The notes beneath the pieces are model-generated. The model made no database searches. It saw nothing but the letters and a program-made list of their open reading frames with translations, and was not told where the DNA came from. The position numbers and the translations under genes are program-made. Of a stretch of DNA of 64,000 bases, positions 36,411-48,960 are shown piece after piece. Where the stretch lies: the NCBI GenBank assembly GCA_026027325.1, contig JAMSLZ010000008.1:620001-684000 (forward strand). The letters run 5' to 3'. The stretch is from Actinomucor elegans (taxonomy: Eukaryota > Mucoromycota > Mucoromycetes > Mucorales > Mucoraceae). The first letter of the stretch is position 1. The number at the start of each line of letters is the position of its first letter.

Positions 36411-38540
36411 TCTATATAACTGGCAGCAAACCAATACAATAAAATGTAATCATTGCACTTTTGTCAACTTGCGGTTCTAATAGGTGCACCCGTTTCATAT
36501 TGAACATGGCATTGTCTTTAAAAATGTATCGCTTTAGAAATATAGAGCTATTGTTAAATTCCATTGCGACATACTTGGATACTTCAGACAGTAATTGATT
36601 ACAATATCTAGTATTTGCTTACTGGCTGAAACATTGGAGTACTTCCGTAAGTATTCATTGAAAAGCCTAATAAAAATCAATCATTCTTTTGTCGTTCTAA
36701 ACCTCTTATTAGCATTCATATAGATATTATACCTTTGACTTTCAAGTTTCGTTCGAAATGGGCAAAGAATGGTTGATTTTTCAAATTCCAATTTTAATTT
36801 AGATCTAATGATCTAAAGATTTCCCGATCGATTTCAATTTATTTTCACATCAAAAACAGTAACTACCGGAATTTTAAGAAACTAAATACTTTAAAGCCTT
36901 TAACCATACTAAAAGCATACGATGCACACATGCTCGTGAGATTTTGAAAAAAAGTTCAAACATCATGAAAAACTTTTTTTTTTTTGGAGATCTTGCTTCT
37001 AGTTATCTAGGGTTTATGTACTAATAAAAATAAGAAAGGAGCAATCATGGGATTGCAGTTTATTATATATTAGAGGAAAATACCTGTAACTCTCCATTGT
37101 ACAGTGTAAAATATATATATATATATTATATTGTACGGCTGCATAATGTCAGACTAACTAACAAAAACTATCAATAGCACTTTGGTGATCGCCCAAAAAG
37201 AAACAACTTTTGATACCACTAAAATATCTGATTTGTGGGCTTCACATTTATGTAGATATATGTAAAAGAAAATGAGTATAGTAGTCATACACGCTCATAG
37301 TATATAAAAACTTAAAGAGAAGGAATCAAACGCCTATACAAACGACTAGTGGTACAAATCATGCCCTTCTTTGTTCGCATTATTTAAATCACCGCTTGAT
37401 CAGTATGTCAACCATAAGAGGCATGAAGTCCTTTAAAGTGTTAATACCAAGACAATCTTTCTTTTGGAAGTACAAACACTATGCAGAGGTATAAGTCAGC
37501 TTGAACAAATACCTAATTTAGAACTAATAAATAACTTTCTATACAGTTCTAACTGATTCATAGAGAAAGTACATCTCAAAAAGTTAAAATTACTAGAATG
37601 ACCAAGTATGAACAATACTGCTAGGTGACTTATTTTACCTTGGCATATGAATCAAAAAAGCAGAGAGTACCACGCTCATGATTGGATCAACCATGTCTTG
37701 TTTGAATAGCTAATAGAAAGGCTTATTAATCGCATGCTTCAATTCCAAGAATCAATCTTGAAAAGCGGATATCCCATAGAAGTTCAGTTAGCCTGTATCT
37801 TGTGATGTTTTGTAAATGCCCATTAATGTTATCGTATAACTGAAGTCTCCTTAGTTATGTCTGCCGGATTATACGGTAATTTTAAGGAAATATTCATTGA
37901 TGCAATTAAAGCTACCCGATCTCAGAAAAAGAAAATCAAAAAGCATGTGCCTCTAGACCCAAATTCATTGAAAATTCTATATTATTTAGAGCATGAGAAT
38001 GTTTTAATTACATTGATCAATAACTTAATTTTATTATGTAATTATACCTTTTTATTAATTGATACCAGATACCCAAAAAAAAACCCCCATTTTTTTTTAA
38101 TGACAACTCAATGAAAATAACGAACTATGAAATGATCTTTATTTGCACCATTATATACATAATTGAACTATGCTTGAACCATCTTATCATGCCATTCTTA
38201 TATCGAAAACCATTTGCTATAAAAAGCAGATTAAGATTTATGATTTCTCCTAACACTGAATGGGCTCAGAAATTACTCTAAAATCATCAGTATAAATAAA
38301 TAAAAATCGGGGTAATTTCGGCGTAGTAACAGGAACAGATCCTTTCATAGCTCGGTTTAATGGAGACCACCAATTACATACTACAATTTAAAATATGCTT
38401 TGCTCACTTATTCAGTATCATACATTAGTGATACCGGCGAAAGGTATGCGGATATACTGTAATCAATAAAGTATAGGGCAATTGTAAAGTAATCCAACAT
38501 TTATTATATACAAAAAAAAAGGAAGATGGCTTGATGATGT

Positions 38541-39593
38541 CTATTCATCATCGTCATCGTTATCGTCTTCATCTTCATCCTCTTTAGTTTCTAAACCTTC
38601 AATGAAGCCGTCATCTTCAATATCACTGGGTTTTTCTTCATCCATACGTCTCTTTTTCTCTTCTAATTTTTCTAGCATTTTCTTTGCAGTATTAAATACA
38701 CCTTGAGTAGGAGCACCGCATGCAAAGCATTTCGGTGTTTTTTTGTAGTGCTTGATAGCGCAAGATTCGCAGAAATAATGGTTACAGCGTGTTACTACCG
38801 GGTTTTTGAATTCTTCACGACAAAGTAAGCATGCAAAAGGTAACTCTTCATCTGAGTCATTATCTGAAATTGCGTATTGGTTAGGATCTGACTTTCCAAA
38901 GCTAGTCTTGCTCTTCTGAGCTTCTTCCCACTCCTTTTCAAGCTGCCATCCGGTTTTGTAATCGCCACGATCATGCAAGAAAATACAAGAATCGCCGTAG
39001 CCACAAAAGCCAGTTTCTATTGATATCATTCATTAGTAACTTATCAACGCTCTTGTATTTATTCATTACAAATTACCTTTATAATCTTTACAAATATCAG
39101 GCTGATAATCAAATCGCTGAGTCACTCTCAAATTTGCAGGTGCTCGTTGAGGTCCCACCGACATTTTCGCGTTCATTACATCTTTTTTAGGAGCATCATT
39201 TTTCTTTTTATCCAGTTCGTTCTTCTCGAGTTCCCATGCGGTATCGTATCTAGTCGCGTCACTCTTTTTCAGAGTAGCTGATCGATCAGCAGTGTATTGC
39301 ACTCCAATCAAATCTTCACTTTCACTTTCGTCATCATCTTCATCAGCTTTCTTCACTCTTCTTCTACGTGTGCTTTGAACAAATGGATTAACACCAGTTT
39401 TACGATCTTTAGTCACTACCTCAGAAACGACGGCATCATCGTCCGAGTCATCGTCATCGTCAGAATCACTGTTCACTTTGATAGGTGTTTTCCGTTTACG
39501 AATGTTTTTCTTTGTTGATCGTTTCTTGAAGAAGGTAACATTATCTTCGGTATTTGTTACTGGGACAATGTCATTTGTACTTGGTGCGGACAT
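38541..39593 (-). CDS. CWC24: Pre-mRNA splicing factor Cwc24/RNF113-like (CCCH + RING)
   Basis: Two exons on the minus strand, 39593-39077 and 39016-38541; intron GTAATT...AATAG; 330 residues. The N-terminus is basic then acidic (Asp/Ser runs). A CCCH finger is split by the intron: CKDYKETGFCGYGDSC then IFLH (C-x8-C-x5-C-x3-H). A C3HC4 RING follows: CLLCREEF, TRCNHYFCESC, CFAC. ADRSATLKKSD and DYKTGWQLEKEW are also typical. Cwc24 and human RNF113A act in the activated spliceosome; the RING may have ubiquitin-ligase activity. The C-terminus is unusually acidic, ending in about 20 Asp/Glu residues. Length and order match the family. Confidence 0.95.
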
Positions 39594-40104
39594 GATGTGG
39601 TTTAAGGGCTAAAGGAGAACAAAGCTTGCTACGAAAAAAAAAAAAAAAAAAAAATAAGCTTAAAAAGCGTGCTAGAGTCTGTGTTTTAATATTTTCAACA
39701 TTCTAGCACTCTCTTTGGTGTTGAACATTTCATTTTGAAGCTGTTTCTAATAGCAAATTGTTTTTTTAAATTAAGAAATATATATAAACTATTTGTGTAT
39801 TATCCATGTATGAACACTTTGAATGCTTAGTATAAGACTAAAAATGTATAAAAGTACCAACATCCTACGAATACGTTCAACTTTTAAAGATATGCTGTTT
39901 TACTTGCTCTATTTGGTGCATAAAATAGCTCTTTACCAACTTTGGTCGTATATATTTCCTATTCCAAAAATTGTTTCAAAAGTTGTAATAAAACAACCGG
40001 AGGAAAATGTTGGATTGTGTAAAGCGTTGTTCTTGAGAGTTAAATTTCAACTACCAATCAATACCACCAAAATCCTAAACCTTACAGAGTGCAAACATTA
40101 ATCT

Positions 40105-40170
40105 GTAGATTATTAATCTCAGAAGTAGCATCTGAGCGACAGCCCATGTTCAAGATTATCTGCTGCATTT
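40105..40170 (-). repeat. Dispersed spacer repeat, diverged copy
   Basis: The minus strand shows TCTTGAACATGGGCTGTCG, TCAGATGCTACTTCTGAG and AATAATCTACAGATT. The blocks are in order but degenerate. Confidence 0.5.
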
Positions 40171-40244
40171 GCCAAACTGCTTTTTAACCACAGTATAATA
40201 CATTCATCGCTTTCCATAATGACTAATACTGGATTATATAAACT

Positions 40245-40335
40245 GGATCTATAGATCTATAGTTTTCTCGTCTGGTCCTGATCACATGTCATATCTGATA
40301 AATAGATCACCATGCTCAGAATAAATAGCTACCTA
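40245..40335 (-). repeat. Dispersed spacer repeat, well-preserved copy
   Basis: The minus strand shows TATTCTGAGCATGGTGATCT, ATCAGATATGACATGTGATC, then CAGGACCAGACGAGAAAAC and TATAGATC. It is one of the best matches to the consensus. Confidence 0.75.
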
Positions 40336-41209
40336 TATGAGAGCCATTGTTGAGCAATATTATGGTTGATATACTATATCCACTGAACGTATTGTTTTAT
40401 GGACGACAGTTAAAAAAAACTACTATTATATTTTTGAAGCTATGCAACGTCTAAATACATCAATGTCCATCGTAAAAGTTTTTGGGATCAAAAGAACACA
40501 ACATACTTTATATATCTTCCGAGGTTTAAGGCTCTGTCTCGTTTTTTTTTTTCTTGATCCGGATACAGTTTTATGACTTAATGGGTTTTTGTTGTCGGTG
40601 AGTAGTTTAATGTTCGACATCCAATAAAATCAATAAACGCGTATATTGAGTTGCAGCGGATAAATCGGCCCTATTCTAAGCTTCGTTTTATTTCTGCTGT
40701 CATTCTAATCATAGTGGGAAATAAAGCTGACATAGCGGTGATAGTTTATTATCAGCCCTTGCGGTAAAAAAGATATTTCTTCAAGTATATCTTTAAAAAC
40801 GCCAGGATATTGACAGTTTGCTCGATGCAACAGTCTTGTTCAACTTTTGATTTCTCTTTGTTGCGCAAAATTGCACATGAAAATTATAACAAGTATAGAT
40901 GACAGTATATCCCGAAGTTTGCATGTTTTTTTATAGTCACTTGGAATGTCGCAGTGACTAATAGAAAGAAGCATGCTTTTGTCAAATAGGCAACTGAACT
41001 AACACAATTGCGTGGATCATTGTCTCTCTGACCAAGTTCCGAGTAAGGTATATGCACTAAACAACGTACACAATAAACTTTTTGAGTGCATATAACCAGA
41101 GACAATTCCCACATTAGTATGATATTTATAATGTGAATTCGGAGCTCGATTCTTACATTTTTGCTTAGTTTCTGTTATTCCAGACACATGTGAAAAGGTG
41201 AAAAATGAT

Positions 41210-41217
41210 TATAAATT
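41210..41217 (+). promoter_or_regulatory. TATA box (TATAAATT) of the thiolase gene
   Basis: TATAAATT lies about 65 bp before the ATG and is followed by a pyrimidine-rich tract and an A-rich leader (AACACAAAATAAAA). The arrangement is similar to the epimerase gene. Confidence 0.5.
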
Positions 41218-41280
41218 TGGTTTTTTCGCTTTAATCGCTTTTTCTTCCCCACATTTTTCTTTAACAAACACAAAATAAAA

Positions 41281-42721
41281 ATGAGTAACCGTCTTCAACA
41301 AGTTTCTGGCCATTTAGCTCCTGTCGATAATGTCGCTAACAAGATTGGTGTCAAATCTCCCGAGGACGTTGTTATCGTTTCTGCTTTGCGTTCTGCCATC
41401 ACCCGTGCTCGCAAGGGTGGTTTCAAGGACACTTTGCCTGAAGAAATCCTTGCTGGTGTCTTCAAGGCTGTTATCCAACAATCCAAGATCGACCCTGCTC
41501 TTGTCAACGATATCTGTGTAGGTGGTGTCCTTCCTCCTGGCGGTGGTGCCACTAATGCCAGTAAGTAATAAAAGAACAGTTTCCAAAGACACCAGATTAA
41601 CACTCAATGCTTTTTTTTTTAGGAATGGCTGCCCTTTACGCTGGTTTCCCTGAATCCAGTGCTGTAAACACCACTAACCGTCAATGTTCTTCCGGTCTCC
41701 AAGCCGTTGTTCAAATCGCCACTGCTATTCAAGCTGGTTTGATTGAAATCGGTATTGGTGCTGGTGTCGAATCCATGACCAAGAACTATGGTGCCGCTTC
41801 TCTTTCTCCTACATCAGATAAGATTGCTGATGCTTGTCCTGCTGCTGCTGACTGTCTCATTCCTATGGGGTAAGTTTTTTTTAATTTAACTGAGTGGGGG
41901 GGGGATATGTGCGTGCTTACGTGTTTGTGGAGTGAGAAAAAAAAAAGATTGAAACAATTGATGCAGTCATATTCTAACAATGAAAATCCATTATATATAG
42001 TCTTACCTCTGAGAACGTCGCTGCTGAATTCAACGTTACTCGTACCAAGCAAGATGCTTTCGCTGCCAGCTCTCACATCAAGGCTATCAATGCTCAAAAG
42101 AACGGTTGGTTCAAGGATGAAATTGTCCCTCTTGAAGCTACTGTCCTTGACAAGGAAGGTAACGAGTCTACTATCGTTGTTGACCGTGATGATGGTGTCC
42201 GTCCCGGTACTACTCCTGAAAGTCTTGCCAAGCTCAGACCTGCTTTCAACGAGAATGGTACCACCACTGCCGGTAATGCCTCTCAAGTTTCTGATGGTGC
42301 TGCTGCTGTCTTGTTGATGAAGCGTAAGACTGCTGAAAAGTTGGGTCTTCCTATCATTGGCAAGTACATCACCTCCGCTGTTGTTGGTGTCCCTCCCAAG
42401 ATCATGGGTGTTGGTCCCGCTTATGCTATCCCTGTTGCCGTTGAGCGTGCTGGTTTGAAGATCTCTGATGTTGATATCTATGAAATCAACGAGGCATTTG
42501 CTTCTCAAGCTGTCTACTCTGTCGAGAAGCTCAACATTCCTTTCGAAAAGGTCAACCCTAAGGGTGGTGCTATTGCTTTCGGTCATCCTTTGGGCTGTAC
42601 TGGTGCTCGTCAAATTGCTACTCTTCTTCCTGAATTGAAGCGTCAAGGAAAGAAGATCGGTGTCACTTCCATGTGTATCGGTTCCGGTATGGGTATGGCT
42701 GCTGTCTTTGAAAGCGAGTAA
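41281..42721 (+). CDS. POT1: Peroxisomal 3-ketoacyl-CoA thiolase
   Basis: Last step of fatty acid beta-oxidation: thiolysis of 3-ketoacyl-CoA to acetyl-CoA and a shortened acyl-CoA. Three exons, 41281-41560, 41623-41869 and 42001-42721; GT-AG introns; 415 residues. The N-terminus contains RLQQVSGHL (residues 4-12), a match to the PTS2 peroxisomal import pattern R-L-x5-H-L. Catalytic residues: nucleophile Cys115 in NRQCSSGLQ, His in FGHPLGCTGAR, and the second Cys in MCIGSGMGMAA; NEAFASQ is also present. The TATA box and pyrimidine-rich leader suggest strong expression. With ACC in the same window, both fatty acid synthesis and breakdown are represented, but the genes are 23 kb apart and not linked in expression by anything visible. 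Confidence 0.97.
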
Positions 42722-43009
42722 ATAGTATCAATATATCCCCCCCAACAATAACTATTACGAATGACTAAGTGTCTTTTGTATCTGTAAAAAAAGTAGGAGC
42801 AAAGGGTAAATCGTATTTCCTTTTGACTTTCTTCGTTTTTTTTGTTCAAGCTTACCATTTTCTTCATTATAATACACACTTTTCTCTTGTACATTGAATA
42901 AATACTATATACATATATAAACAATTAATATGAGTAATGACATTAGTTGGCACGTCGTTACGGCCTTGTTATCTTGCACCGATTTATAGTTGAGCAATTT
43001 AGTTCATTG

Positions 43010-43088
43010 GTACGAGTATTCAGTTTTCTACATTATGCCCGGAAACCACTGAGATGTCTTGAATGAGAGATCTAGAGATCTAGATTAC
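43010..43088 (+). repeat. Dispersed spacer repeat, diverged copy
   Basis: The plus strand shows GTATTCAGTTTTCTACATTA, CTGAGATGTC and GAGAGATCTAGAGATCTAGA. The right block is strong; the core is degenerate. Confidence 0.5.
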
Positions 43089-43179
43089 ATAAAGTGTATG
43101 AATTTTACAATTTATTGCTGGAATATCCAGTAGTTTTTGTTCTTCAAGAATTCAGTGGTTAAAGTATATTCAATACTTT

Positions 43180-43255
43180 GTTGTGAAGACCTTTTAGTGA
43201 TCAGATGCGACATTAAACCAGAGTAGCTCTAAGGGATCTAGAGATGTGCAAGATG
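43180..43255 (+). repeat. Dispersed spacer repeat copy
   Basis: The plus strand shows GATCAGATGCGACATTAAAC, CAGAGTAGCTC and GGGATCTAGAGATGTG. The core block is nearly perfect. It lies 100 bp from the previous copy in the same orientation. Confidence 0.65.
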
Positions 43256-45867
43256 GAATGAATCCGGGACAATATGACCATTCCCAATTTAATACTTCGA
43301 AACTTTGAGACTGGAGAATTTTTTTTCAAAATACGTTTTTATACAAAAAAGCCCATTACCTACGTTGATACGCAATGTTATTTTTAGTATATTCTTTGAT
43401 GTAAAATCCTCTAATTTCTATTAAATTCCTAAAAATATCATAAAATTAATTTATTAAACATGATTGCATGCGACTGAAGAAAATATCAAATAGCCTTCAC
43501 TCTATTAGATGTCCTATCAAAATTGGTGCAAGTTTTGTTAGGCTAATAGGAATTCATTATTTAAAAAAAAAGTAGGTGGGAGCGTGTTGTTAATTTAGTA
43601 CACCTATACCTCCCAGGTTGGATCAAATGGAAAGCAAAGTCTACAAATCCCTTTTGAAATCTAAAGCAAAATGGTGAGGAAAGAATGGAATCAACAGTCT
43701 ATCTGTATGGATTTAGGAGGAATTAATATAAGAAACCTTTTCTTAATGCAATGTTTATGAAGCTGAAACTATTTTTTAATTTTCACAATCATCGCAAACT
43801 GTATTGTCACGCCTGTTCTCGATTCATTGGTATTATCTACGCACCATACTATATATTAATATATCTAGTATTATCTACATTTCTCTTTTTCTTGGCCATT
43901 TTATTACATTTTTTTTTTTTTTTTTTTGTTAATGATCAAATGTTGTTTAGTTCGCTATTATATATATGATGCTGTTTTCAGTAACAATATTGAAATAGAT
44001 AATAATATCAAATATAGTATCCACTTGAATTTATAAAACTTATACTATGAAATATCTATAACAAAACTCCTTAGATATTTAAAATGGGTTTACGAAAAGC
44101 TTTTCTTCCCAAGATTCAAGACCTTATGCTTGCGTAGTGATACTCTTCAATGCCTATTTAACTACAAAAACTGGTACAAACAAGGTTTAAGGCATCACTA
44201 CAAATCAATTCTCATCAAAAAGACTAGTCAGCTAATAAATCTATTACCCACCCCATGTTTATCCAATGCAATCCCTCTATGATACGTGCAAAATTTGAAT
44301 ACAGAGGCTTGAAGATGATAGGATAACTTTAGCAACTGTTATTTGAACGCCCAAACATTGAAAGATTATTATCTGACGAAACCAAAGGTCCAATGTCCGA
44401 AGAAACATAAAAAGTTTGGTCAAGAAGGGTCAGCAATTGCCCCAAAATGCTTATTAACATGCTTTGCGGATAATTCAGAAGCAACCAAAAAGCAGTAATG
44501 TATCGCCTTATACAACCTTCAAGATAACTTGTAAGAGATGATCTAGGTAAAAACAGTGCGACAATTCCGTATGTAACTAATAATTTTCTATTGCAAGTTT
44601 TGAGAAAGTTCTCAAGCTTGCGTTCTTTGACGTTTAAAATAAAAGGCATAAAGGCTGGTATTCCCCCCCCCCCCCTGCTTTTGATAGCATTGCGTTTGGA
44701 CGAGTATAGAGTAGCAAGAGCCATTTAAAATGGACGTAATATTATGCTTTGTCCTAATATTAAACCGGTTCTTCTTCCCTATTATCCAGTTAACAGAGGG
44801 AGCGTTAGGCTATGCCACATACACTTTCAGCAAGTTCGCTACCAATGTAGAAATGAACTTTAACCATCCAATATCTCAAACAGTTTCTGGGTCAAGTTCT
44901 TGCTTATTTTCATACTTCAGAGGCATCCTACGTATATATGTCATCTTTATATAATAATAGTTTTCTTTTTCAGAGCTGAGTGAAATCGAGTCAGTATATA
45001 TATACATGAATCGACCAAGAGATTTCCTATAGATGGGTTAGATTTACATGTACCTTACTCTCCGCTAGTACCGTGTGACGGTTTCGCGAAATAATAAACA
45101 TAGGGGGAGGGACATGGGATGCATATTTTTTAATGCATAAAGTACTACTCAAATTATGGCTGAATTTATAAAAATAAAAGAAACTCGAAAGCCAAGTAGA
45201 AAGCAGTGTCAAGCAATATAGGTATCATCTGACGCTCTATCAAGTTTTACATAGATTCTGTCAAGTACACATTTCAAGAAGCATCAGCTTTAATAAAGTG
45301 GATTAGATGCCTCGGTTGAGTCTTCCGGCATTATATTTATTAAATTGCTGATATAGCCAATTAAAATAATGGTATATCATTCTGGTGGTGGGATACTTTT
45401 CTGTCAGTTTTTTAACAGGTTTAAAGACATTCCAGAGGCATGTTTCATAGTATTACTTTTTAATTTATATATATATATATAAATACCTCAAAATATACAT
45501 TTGTATTTTGCTGTATTTTATTACATAAAAAACATATATGCTACTATAAGCTGAAGTTGTGTATAGTTCATAAGTAACTCAGTTATGATTATCCGCTTCA
45601 TCTCTCCTTGCTCAGTGAGCGCTCTTTAAGATTTAATTAGTACGACTTATTAAAAGTTATCTAAGCATACATATTTGTGCATTCAAAATGTCAAAGGTGA
45701 CTACTGATATTTTAAAAGCCGCCATTCTATTCAGCCTGATTATTTATAAAAGTGAGTGTACATAAAAAAAGTTTATTTGCTTTTGTATATAGATAAATTG
45801 ATGCTTAATGTAATGATAAATGAACATATATAAGGTATAGGGTAAAAAAAAAGAAAAAAAAAAGTGA

Positions 45868-47711
45868 TTAGATAATGACTCTAGATAGTTTCTTTGCGCG
45901 CTTTTCACGTTTTACAATGGTTTCGTGTTCTCTTTTTCTATTGGATCGTGTGACATTATGGTGGTGGGCTATTAAATCCTTTTTCATTCCATCCAATAAA
46001 GCGGTGGAAGCGGAGCCATACTGCTGCAATGACATGAGTTGGCCTTTAATGACGGTAGAACGCAATACTTGCACATCAATTTGTAGATAAGAGTCGCATT
46101 GATCTTCGCTATCCGCAGTTTGGTTGTAGGGCGAGAACAAAGAAATAGTAGGTGCAGAATTGCGATGAAGGTCATCCTGAGACTGGTAAAGTGAAGCCAA
46201 CTGGGAGAATTCTTTTGAGTAGAGGTTGACGTGACCATCATTCAGTTCCACGTTATTATTTGAGTCAGAAGCACTTGTAGGAAACCAGCTTATGAGCTTG
46301 TTACTTTGAGCTGAATTACTGTCGCTAGTAGTATCCAATTTATGATTGATCCACGTTTGAAGATCACGAGGTCGTACAGAATCAATAAGAACAAGATCTG
46401 TAGTATTCTCTTGCTCGAGATTGATGTTTTCCTTGGGGATTAACATGCTTTCATCACAGTATTCACTATGCTGTTGGCAGTATTGTTCCACGGAATAATC
46501 CAATTCATGACTATTAGATAATATTACATAAGTTACCGTGTATGACTGTATTTCATCAATACTTACACTGAAGAAGAAGAGGAGCCAATTAATGGAAATT
46601 GCTTCTTGTTCAATACAGAGGACCCGCCTACAGTTAAACGGTCAGCAGTTCTTGAAGGCAAAGTGAATAGTGCAAAAGAGAACAAGATGATCTAATTATA
46701 ACGAGTGAGTTTCAAATGCAGAATTCTTTTTATATCGATTCTTACCATAAATACTACGCCAGTAGCCTTGGAATGTTTTTGTTGCTGTAATAAATGTTTT
46801 TTATTACCACCAATATGAATTATGGTATTAGCAGGAGTTTCTTGCTGATACTGTTTGAGTTGCTCTTTCAGTTCAAAATTTTCTTTTTCCAAATGTTCAA
46901 CTCGATGTTCCAGTGTATCTACTTTATGAACCAACTTTTCATTCTCCATCACCAAAACTTGTTTCTCTTCTTCAAGGCTGCTAAGATGCTCTCGTTTTCT
47001 CTTACGCGACAATAAAGCAGCAGCACGGTTCTTGATTAATCTTTCTTGCCTTTTTTGTATTTGTGCAGCTTTTTGCGCTTCCAGACTTGGCTGCTCTACT
47101 GGTGGTTGTTTTGATGGAGTTGGACCAGCCAACGTTGGTTTTTCTTGATGTAATTGCTGATCCATGTTTACAGGCTCCGTTTTTATCTGAATGGGCGCTG
47201 TTTCTGGTCGAGGAGCAAGAGGCTTTGGTGCCAACAATGATGGTTGTACAGCCAATGTATTTTGAACTACAGGTTCGCGCTTCTTTCTTCCTCTTTTCTT
47301 TTTAGGTTGTTCTGAATCAGATTGATTAGGAAAAGGTGGAATAAATTGAGCTGCAGGCGTTGTCGTGCCTATAGTAGGCAAAAAGAAAGGGAACGCGTTA
47401 AGGAGGTCAGCAGCGATTTGGTGTTGATTCTGGTGCTGCTGTGGCAAGCAGGGGTTAAATAGAATATCATTATTATTGTTTGCCGATGTCCAAGGATGAT
47501 CAACCGTGTTTAAAAAGTCGGTCGAATTCATATCCAACATGAAATCATCTACACAGTGCTTTTCAGGCGAGCCTGTTGTTTCTGATGAAGATGATGTAGA
47601 CGAAGGTGGTGATAATGGTGTATCTGTTGATAAATAATCCGCATTCAAATAAGACATAATCAAGTCTTCTTGTTCTTCTTGCATCTCAGGATCAGGCTTA
47701 ATATATGTCAT
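45868..47711 (-). CDS. Membrane-anchored bZIP transcription factor, ATF6/CREB3-like
   Basis: Three exons on the minus strand: 47711-46746, 46691-46567 and 46510-45868. Introns begin GTAAGA and GTAAGT and end ATTAG and AATAG; the phases agree and give 577 residues. In order: acidic Ser/Pro-rich N-terminus; KKKRGRKKR basic patch near residue 137; bZIP at about 220-290 with RLIKNRAAALLSRKRKREH and a long leucine zipper; then GVVFMIILFSFALFTLP (about 318-334), a transmembrane segment formed exactly across the first exon junction; then a ~240-residue tail with NQT and NVT sequons and a basic end. This layout and the basic region match ATF6/CREB3 ER-membrane factors. In the tail, YLQIDVQVLRSTVI recalls the start of the conserved ATF6 lumenal block, from memory. 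It is divergent from EFM4. Confidence 0.88.
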
Positions 47712-48164
47712 TTTTTTTTTTGAATAGTTTTAAAAGTGTAGAAAGGAAAAAAAAGAAGAGAGGGGAAACTGATAGAAAGTAGGTTATATATTGCGAAAAA
47801 AAAAGCAGAATTCGGAGTCTTAAATAATCGGCCAATCAATATATGTAACGGAGTTTAGAGTTTTTTTTTGTTCTCGGCAAAAACGTATCAGATTCTATGT
47901 AATAGCTTATTAAATTAAACCTTGAGCTTACCAGCACGTATTAGTAGTTATTAATGATCGTATGCAACAATAAGAATCATTTATAGCTATATATCACTAC
48001 TAGTATATTACAGCATTAACGCTATATATTAAGTTACATACATGATAATTATCAGTCACACCTTACACATGCTTGCGTGCTTGCTTGCACACAAGGGCCT
48101 ATTTATCTCCATTCCGCTATTTGAAAAAAAAAAAAAAGCTTTTCCCGCTGTTCAATATATTATT
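47712..48164. promoter_or_regulatory. Bidirectional promoter region between bZIP gene and EFM4
   Basis: 453 bp separate the two divergent start codons. It contains T/A homopolymers and a TATATA near 47785 (bZIP side). I see no ER-stress-like element that I would defend by eye. Confidence 0.4.
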
Positions 48165-48960
48165 ATGGAATTCCCAGAGGCACAAGATTTTGAGGCATCA
48201 AAATTGGGTACAAAATCATAGTAATGTATCCACAGCATGAATAAACTGTCCATACTCACGCATACATATAGCTGGGACACAGTATATGATCGAGAAAATG
48301 ACAACTTCAAAGAAATTGGTGATATTGGAGAAATCTGGTTTGGTGAAGACAGTGTAGAACGTATGGTCGAGTGGGTTGCTGAAAATGTAACGGATCCCCA
48401 AACGCGTATCATTGATCTTGGCTGTGGTAATGGCCACCTCTTGTTGGAACTCGCTAATGAAGGCTACAAGAACTTGCACGGTATTGATTACTCGGAATCG
48501 GCCATTGTATTAGCTAAATCGATTACTCAACAACGCGATCTGGAATGGATCAAGTACGATGCTGTTGACTTTTTGTCTAATCCCGACTGGTTCCTACCCG
48601 GAGAACCTTACAATGTCGTGTTAGATAAAGGCACCTATGACGCTATTTCTTTGCACCCAGATCAAGTCCAGGCCAAGAAGGACGGTGTACCTGGTCCTCG
48701 CGAGAAATACGTCGAATCAGCGTATCGTATGATTGAAAAGAACGGTGGCTTATTCTTGATTACCAGTTGTAATTGGACAAAGGAAGAACTTATCGAGAAC
48801 TTTAAGCCTTGTAAGTCATTCGCTTGTTGTATGACATGTAAACTAATCGGATTCTTTAGATTTTGAATATCACTCAGATGTCAAATACCCTGTGTTCCAA
48901 TTTGGAGGACAGAAAGGGTCCACTATTTGTACAGTAGGATTCACCCCTAAGTCAATCTAA
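48165..48960 (+). CDS. EFM4: Elongation-factor lysine N-methyltransferase EFM4 (METTL10-like)
   Basis: Methylates a lysine of translation elongation factor eEF1A in yeast, with SAM as donor. Three exons: 48165-48220, 48272-48810 and 48860-48960; 231 residues. The first exon encodes MEFPEAQDFEASKLGTKS; splicing at GTAATG...TATAG restores SKLGTKSYWDTVY, the expected family N-terminus, which would be lost if translation began at the ATG at 48237. SAM-binding motif I is IIDLGCGNGHLL, then GIDYSESAI; the family signature FGEDSVERMVEW and VLDKGTYDAISL are present, as is the C-terminal FQFGGQKGST. It should be cytosolic. Confidence 0.95.

Larger units (their letters stand above)
34117..38540. other. 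4.4-kb AT-rich spacer
   Basis: The left end holds the GATA-factor promoter. Two clear copies of the dispersed repeat and one faint one (36807-36870, minus) lie inside. At 37857-38114 (+) an 85-codon frame beginning MSAGLYGNFKEIFIDAIKA looks protein-like in its first 40 codons and then turns hydrophobic and AT-driven; it could be an exon relic. Otherwise nothing is recognised. Confidence 0.5.
39594..41209. other. Spacer between CWC24 and thiolase (divergent promoters)
   Basis: Divergent starts: the CWC24 promoter is on the left, with a ~20 A tract near 39632, and the thiolase promoter on the right. Two dispersed repeat copies lie between. No coding region is supported, although open frames of up to 92 codons exist. 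Confidence 0.55.
42722..45867. other. 3.1-kb AT-rich spacer between thiolase and bZIP genes (convergent)
   Basis: Holds both 3' UTRs, two dispersed repeat copies, a T tract near 43910, an (AT)n tract near 45468 and a run of 13 C at about 44665. At 44329-44724 (-) a 131-codon frame (contains ALATLYSSKRNAIKSRGGGG) and at 44730-44954 (+) a 74-codon frame show no known domain; the C run suggests decay. They may be relics of a mobile element. Confidence 0.5.

Noticed and set aside
45868..46503. Separate gene starting MDYSVEQYCQQ
   Set aside because: A phase-matched acceptor precedes this Met and joins it to the bZIP/TM exons, so it is the last exon of the bZIP gene.
48237..48271. ATG at 48237 as start of EFM4
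   Set aside because: It lies in the first intron; the conserved SKLGTKSYWD N-terminus is restored by splicing from the ATG at 48165.
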